64,000 nucleotides of DNA, taken from positions 1 to 64,000 of the forward strand of contig CBKWJC010000031.1 in assembly GCA_966674685.1 (NCBI GenBank), given 5' to 3'. Positions within the stretch are counted from its first letter, which is position 1. Each line of letters begins with the position of its first letter. The DNA comes from Thainema sp966674685 (GTDB taxonomy: Bacteria > Cyanobacteriota > Cyanobacteriia > Phormidesmidales > Phormidesmidaceae). This document shows positions 60,214 through 64,000 of this stretch, in pieces. The notes beneath the pieces were generated by a model. That model searched no databases. It had not been told where the DNA came from and saw only the letters and a program-made list of their open reading frames with translations. The position numbers were made by a program, and so were the translations under genes.

Positions 60214-60716
60214 TGAGTTGCGTTGCCCAAAATCCATTAGAAATCGGGGTCTGCGATAGGTTCAAATACAATCAATGCATCCAATGCATCGCAAAAGAAA
60301 CCTAATTTCTGAGCAGTGGGGACTGCGATCGCGCTTTTCCTAGACAAGCATCCCCCAGTTCCGGAGTCTAACAGTACCCACATGGGGCATGTGCTTTTTA
60401 TGACAAAGCAATTAAATTGGCGATATTGAACACGAGTAAAACAGCCTCGCTGCTTAGCTTTGGTCAAACCTAAACGGTTTCATTTATTCATCAGGGTGGC
60501 TGTATGGACTCAAGAACCTGGATGTTGATCAAGTTCTGCCATCACCCTCCTATCTGTCCTATGGATTTCAGGAAGATATTTGGACTGTTACGGCTGCAAT
60601 TCCCTACTGAAGAGCCGCCTCTGCTTGCCCTACCTCCGGCTTATTTAGAGCCTAAAGTAAGCCTGCCTTTTTATAACGATAGCGATTTACACGCATATTC
60701 CTTGAGGAGCCCCTTT
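60214..60716. other. Region upstream of the haloperoxidase gene
   Basis: No convincing gene. A minus-strand 76-codon frame (60237-60467) lacks family features. The haloperoxidase frame stays open from an ATG at 60504, but that part (HHPPICPMDFRKIFGLL...) does not look like the family. One HIP1 octamer is present. Confidence 0.45.
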
Positions 60717-62411
60717 ATGCAAGACTGCCAAGACCACCTGCACCCGCAAAACTTTGAAGACCGCCGCAGCGATGCCAGTACCGTGCGTGACCAACAGCGG
60801 GACGATGCGTTTGACGCGTTTGATATCCGTCCCCCCGAAACCAATGGTGATGAGCAACGGTTTAAAAACCTTGGTTTTCCGGGGTTTGCATCCTACACCA
60901 AAGCTCTAGCTCATGATGCCGATGGTCTGGTCAATAGTGCATCGTTAGACTCGTTGCTTGACGCCATCCGGGCCGGAACTCAAGAGGCCTTTGAGCAGGT
61001 ACAACTGGGTGGTGGTGTCCGCAAGCAGGTTAATCCGCTCAATGCTTACTCATATCAGTCGATTGGGAATGACTCGAACGGGGCGCGGATGGCACCTGCG
61101 CCAACGTTTGATAGCCGCAGCACGGCCATCGACATGGTGGAACGCTACTGGATGGCGCTCTGCCGCGATATTCCGTTTGATCAGTACACCAACAGCGCAG
61201 TTAATGGCTTGATCCGAGCTGCCTGCGATGACCTGAATAGTTTGGGATTTGAGCAGGAGTTTGGCTTTGAATGCACGCCCCAAACTCTGTTTCGCGGGCC
61301 GTATGAAGGTTGCGATCGCGGGCCTCATGTCTCGCAGTTCTTGCTACAAGATTTCAAATTTGGCAACCAGCTGATCCGTCAAACTCAGCACTATCCTCGG
61401 CCTGGTCTGGACTACATGACCGACCTGGACACCTGGAACCGAATCAACAACGGTAATGACGATCCATCCGGCAGAGATGTACTGGATGGTAGCCGCTATA
61501 TCACCACTCTGCGGGATGGCGGACAGTGGGTTCATATCGATCTGCCCCATCAGGCTGGACTGTGGGCAACGCTGATTCTGGCTGGACTGGGTGCTCAGTC
61601 TTCCGCAGCGATCCCCTATGGTCGCGATCGCAGTATTACGACATCGGTTCCCTTTGGTGGCCTGGGTGCGCCAGATGTCTCAGTTCAGAGCGGTTTAGCT
61701 GGAGTCTATGCGCTCAAGCACGCCTGGTTCCAGAAGTGGTGCGTCCATCGTCGTCTGCGGCCTGAAGTCTATGCTCAGCGGCTGGAACTCTTCCGGCGCG
61801 GAGACCTGGGTGGCGCGTCGGCAAATCCCCTCAACAACGAGAAGTTCAACGATCTGTTTGGTGCAGGGGCCGATGTTTGGCGCAAAACTCGGGTCTTGGA
61901 TCTAATTTTTGAGCACAACCGCCAGCAAAATATCACGCACGATCGGGGCGATCGCAACGGCACTTGGCTGTTGCCGATGGGCTTCCCTGAAGGTTCACCG
62001 ACTCACCCCGCTTATCCAGGTGGTCACTCCGCCTTTGTCGCAGCGGCGGCAACTGTAGCAAAAGCCTACTTTGCGGATGGGCCATTCCCGAGTCCCAAGG
62101 TGCCCGTCGAGGGTGGTCAGCGGCTAGTTGATTACAGAGGCGAGCCGCTGACAATTCACGGTGAACTCAATAAGCTGATCGCCAACGTCACTCTCTTCCG
62201 GGATGGAGCGGGTATGCACTGGCGCACAGACGGTACAATCTCTGGCCCCAACGCTGGCGCAAATCGCTGCGGTGTGGGTATTCCAACAGGTGGCAACCTG
62301 CTGGGCGAGACGCTAGCCGTCAGTATGCTGCGGGATACCCGACGCACCTATCGAGAAGAGGTCGGCACCTTTGAGTTCAAGAGCATCAATGGCAACTTGA
62401 TTCAGTTTTAA
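60717..62411 (+). CDS. Vanadium-dependent haloperoxidase
   Basis: A 564-residue protein of the vanadium bromoperoxidase type, which oxidises halide with hydrogen peroxide. Vanadate-binding motifs are present. KWCVHRRLRPE is motif 1. THPAYPGGHSAF is motif 2, where the family usually has PSGH, so Gly stands in for Ser. RDGAGMHWRTDG is motif 3, with the axial His and preceding Arg at the correct R-x5-H-x3-D spacing. There is no signal peptide with this start. ATG at 60717 is preferred because GAGGAG lies eight bases upstream; an ATG at 60504 would add 71 non-family residues. A perfect palindrome follows the gene. Confidence 0.88.
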   Translation: MQDCQDHLHPQNFEDRRSDASTVRDQQRDDAFDAFDIRPPETNGDEQRFKNLGFPGFASYTKALAHDADGLVNSASLDSLLDAIRAGTQEAFEQVQLGGGVRKQVNPLNAYSYQSIGNDSNGARMAPAPTFDSRSTAIDMVERYWMALCRDIPFDQYTNSAVNGLIRAACDDLNSLGFEQEFGFECTPQTLFRGPYEGCDRGPHVSQFLLQDFKFGNQLIRQTQHYPRPGLDYMTDLDTWNRINNGNDDPSGRDVLDGSRYITTLRDGGQWVHIDLPHQAGLWATLILAGLGAQSSAAIPYGRDRSITTSVPFGGLGAPDVSVQSGLAGVYALKHAWFQKWCVHRRLRPEVYAQRLELFRRGDLGGASANPLNNEKFNDLFGAGADVWRKTRVLDLIFEHNRQQNITHDRGDRNGTWLLPMGFPEGSPTHPAYPGGHSAFVAAAATVAKAYFADGPFPSPKVPVEGGQRLVDYRGEPLTIHGELNKLIANVTLFRDGAGMHWRTDGTISGPNAGANRCGVGIPTGGNLLGETLAVSMLRDTRRTYREEVGTFEFKSINGNLIQF

Positions 62412-62435
62412 TCAAGGCTGACCCAAAAACGGTGA

Positions 62436-62484
62436 ATAATCCACGACAAAAGCCGCGCTGAGCGCGGCTTTTGTCGTGGATTAT
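62436..62484. repeat. Perfect 24-bp inverted repeat, 1-base centre
   Basis: ATAATCCACGACAAAAGCCG-CGCT, one G, then the exact complement. It starts 25 bases after the haloperoxidase stop codon and faces the convergent Uma2 gene, a likely bidirectional terminator. The core (AGCCGCGCT-AGCGCGGCT) is the arm-swapped version of that at 33325. Confidence 0.9.
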
Positions 62485-62533
62485 CACTGATTTCTAAGGA
62501 GCGTGGATTTAGTTAATTCACAATCCTAAGCAC

Positions 62534-63115
62534 TTATTCTGCCAAAACATCCTTCACCGTCAGGCCGAAATTCGGCACTAGCTCAGACTTAATCGGTTCG
62601 GCTGCTTGAAAGACGGTGTCTTCGTATAATCCGTTCACCCAGCGGCACAGCGTCACCTGTCGCGTTTCTGGATCGACAATCCAATACTCATCAATTCCCC
62701 GTGCGGCATACTCGACGTACTTGTAGCGGTAGTCGCGATCGCGATTAACTTGCCCCGGTGACACAATTTCAATCACTAACGCCGGAGGTGGCATATCTCG
62801 CGTAATGGTTGCTCGCTTTGCCCCAGCCAGTGCTGCTTTAGATTCTTCCGTATGCACCAACAAGTCCGGCAAACGACAGCGCGCCCGTTTCCCCGTGACT
62901 TCAACTTCAGTATCTTTATAAGCCAACAATGTGGCTGGACAATGCTTGGCTAGCTCAAAGAGTAGTCGCTTAGCGATGTCATTATTCTCATCTGATTCTG
63001 GTGGCATCTCGGCCAGTTCTCCGTCCACTAATTCATAGCGAGTATCCGTGCCATCGTCATAGGCCAAATACTCCTCCATCGTTAGATATTTGGTTTGGTC
63101 TAGAACGCTTGTCAT
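62534..63115 (-). CDS. Uma2 family endonuclease (DUF820)
   Basis: A 193-residue PD-(D/E)XK-type protein. Features are YLTMEEYLAYDDGTDTRYELVDGELAEMPPES at the N-terminus, CRLPDLLVHTEES with the active Asp, and PPALVIEIVSPGQVNRDRDYRYKYVEYAARGIDEYWIVDPE with Glu and Lys. The usual terminus is VPNFGLTVKDVLAE. It is the third Uma2 in the window. It is closer to the Uma2 type with EIVSPG than to the other two. Role not established. Confidence 0.9.
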   Translation of the reverse strand: MTSVLDQTKYLTMEEYLAYDDGTDTRYELVDGELAEMPPESDENNDIAKRLLFELAKHCPATLLAYKDTEVEVTGKRARCRLPDLLVHTEESKAALAGAKRATITRDMPPPALVIEIVSPGQVNRDRDYRYKYVEYAARGIDEYWIVDPETRQVTLCRWVNGLYEDTVFQAAEPIKSELVPNFGLTVKDVLAE

Positions 63116-63204
63116 GGGAGTTATGCCGTTGCTGTTGCTGTTACTATTTCAACTTTAAACCCAGTTTATAAAACAGGCGAAATACGGAGCCTAACTTACA
63201 TGAT

Positions 63205-63849
63205 CTAGTCTTTCAATTGAATTCCTAGCTTCTTGAGATTGTGGCGACGTCTGATTTGAGAGACTTCCTGTTTATTTGCAACTAGATATTCAATAACAGT
63301 ACCAAAATTATCAACCACCTCTGTTTCAAAGTAGTAAGCACCTGTTTCGTAGCATTCTGCTGTAATCGACATTAATTCGGTCAGATTTTGGTATTTCAAG
63401 CTAATTAGACTACCTTCTTCAATATATAGGTCAAATATCGGCGAAGTTTCTTGGGGAGCTACATCACCAAACACAACCAAGTACGAGCCATCGCTGCCGA
63501 AAAGAGGAAACCAGGGTCTACAAGCATTTTTGTCTTTTTCGTCTATAGAAATAACTAATTGTCGATAATCATTAATGCGTTGATAAGCTTGTAATGCTTC
63601 TTCAAGCGATAAAAAACTTAATTCGTTCGGCAAAAAATCTGTATTAGAACCAAATGCATTTGAATGATTGACACCATTTCGCCATTGATAAAGCTCATAC
63701 ACTTCTTCGGGTAGTTGAAGTGAGAATTTTGAAATTTGCTTTTGAATTTCCTCAGTAGAAAGACCTGGCTGAAGATGCGGAATTAGATCTTCTCTGTCTT
63801 CTTGCCAAATGTCTAAAATTCTAGCCAAGGATTGTCTAAGAGATTCCAT
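63205..63849 (-). CDS. SMI1/KNR4 (SUKH) family protein
   Basis: A 214-residue protein of the SUKH superfamily. LQPGLSTEEIQKQISKFSLQLPEEVYELYQWRNGVN is the hallmark opening. Then come LSLEEALQAYQRI, WFPLFGSDGSYLVVFGD (strand pair of the fold) and IFDLYIEEGSLISLKYQNLTELMSITAECYETGAYY. Many bacterial SUKH proteins are immunity proteins against contact-dependent or polymorphic toxins, but others are housekeeping, and no toxin gene is adjacent in this window. The ATG is preferred to a TTG 34 codons upstream whose extra codons run through HIP1-rich intergenic DNA. Confidence 0.85.
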   Translation of the reverse strand: MESLRQSLARILDIWQEDREDLIPHLQPGLSTEEIQKQISKFSLQLPEEVYELYQWRNGVNHSNAFGSNTDFLPNELSFLSLEEALQAYQRINDYRQLVISIDEKDKNACRPWFPLFGSDGSYLVVFGDVAPQETSPIFDLYIEEGSLISLKYQNLTELMSITAECYETGAYYFETEVVDNFGTVIEYLVANKQEVSQIRRRHNLKKLGIQLKD

Positions 63850-64000
63850 AGTGAAATGCAATTGTGGAAACTGGAATTGCGATCGCAATTTCAATAAATA
63901 TATTTGTACTGATGCGATCGCATCATACTTCAAGTGTTTCAAGTCAGGCAACTAAAGCCATGATCCAGAGGGTTGTGAGGGAAAGTGCGATCGCGCCTAT

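Noticed and set aside
60237..60467. Minus-strand 76-codon frame upstream of the haloperoxidase
   Set aside because: No domain, no ribosome-binding site, no conserved character, and it lies where the haloperoxidase promoter is expected.
60504..60716. Longer N-terminus of the haloperoxidase
   Set aside because: The extra 71 residues do not look like the family, and a strong GAGGAG lies before the inner ATG.
1..64000. tRNA, rRNA and tmRNA genes
   Set aside because: I looked for T-loop-like GTTCRANNC with a matching cloverleaf and for rRNA cores by eye and found none; a covariance-model scan would be decisive.

Overview
The window is chromosomal DNA of a cyanobacterium. The octamer GCGATCGC (HIP1) recurs throughout, inside and between genes. 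Many products are typical of cyanobacteria: CruF/CruG for myxoxanthophyll, DUF3727, DUF928, DUF2358, DUF1499, a CSP41-like reductase, type-2 LeuA and several HtrA-like proteases. I cannot fix the genus. The dispersed repeats and many sensor proteins suggest a filamentous, Leptolyngbya-like organism, which is inference. I found no rRNA, tRNA, CRISPR array, intact insertion sequence or prophage.

Layout. 1-5.3 kb: an unclear zinc-ribbon ORF, a Uma2 nuclease and a large cobN carrying in-frame repeat insertions. 5.5-14.1 kb: a GAF hybrid kinase, a NanE-type epimerase, a degenerate ADP-ribosylglycohydrolase-like protein, a secreted peptidoglycan-binding protein and a diguanylate cyclase. 14.2-18.1 kb: a tandem ArsA/Get3-like ATPase divergent from a CDC48/VAT-like double AAA ATPase. 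18.2-24.2 kb: an unknown protein, a MITE, leuA with a leucine-rich upstream ORF, a methyltransferase and two coiled-coil proteins. 24.4-31.8 kb: a ParD antitoxin with a broken parE, Uma2, a hydrolase, a transporter, an oxygenase, a pentapeptide protein, a Cache-HAMP sensor and a YdjM-like protein. 31.9-38.0 kb: HtrA, DUF928, a ZIP transporter and cruG-cruF. 38.4-46.7 kb: an F420-ligase-like protein, GNAT, ruvX, an unknown membrane protein, DUF3727, mltG, a YqeG phosphatase and a CSP41-like protein. 46.8-54.4 kb: an unknown protein, an SLH lipoprotein, a thioesterase, DUF2358, DUF1499, a hydrolase-like protein and uvrC. 55-64 kb: a response regulator, an aminotransferase, thioredoxin, a PPC-tailed protease, two more MITE copies, a vanadium haloperoxidase, Uma2 and an SMI1/KNR4 protein.

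Most genes are single housekeeping or sensory units rather than one pathway. Likely functional groups are cruF-cruG, the ruvX to YqeG block (DNA repair and cell wall) and the divergent ArsA/CDC48 pair. The most notable structures are the repeat-derived peptide inserts in CobN, the leucine-rich mini-ORF before leuA, a short MITE family with TA-type ends, and several long, near-perfect palindromes placed just after genes. Where an ATG or GTG with a better ribosome-binding site, signal peptide or family fit lies inside a longer frame, I have used the shorter start and said so.
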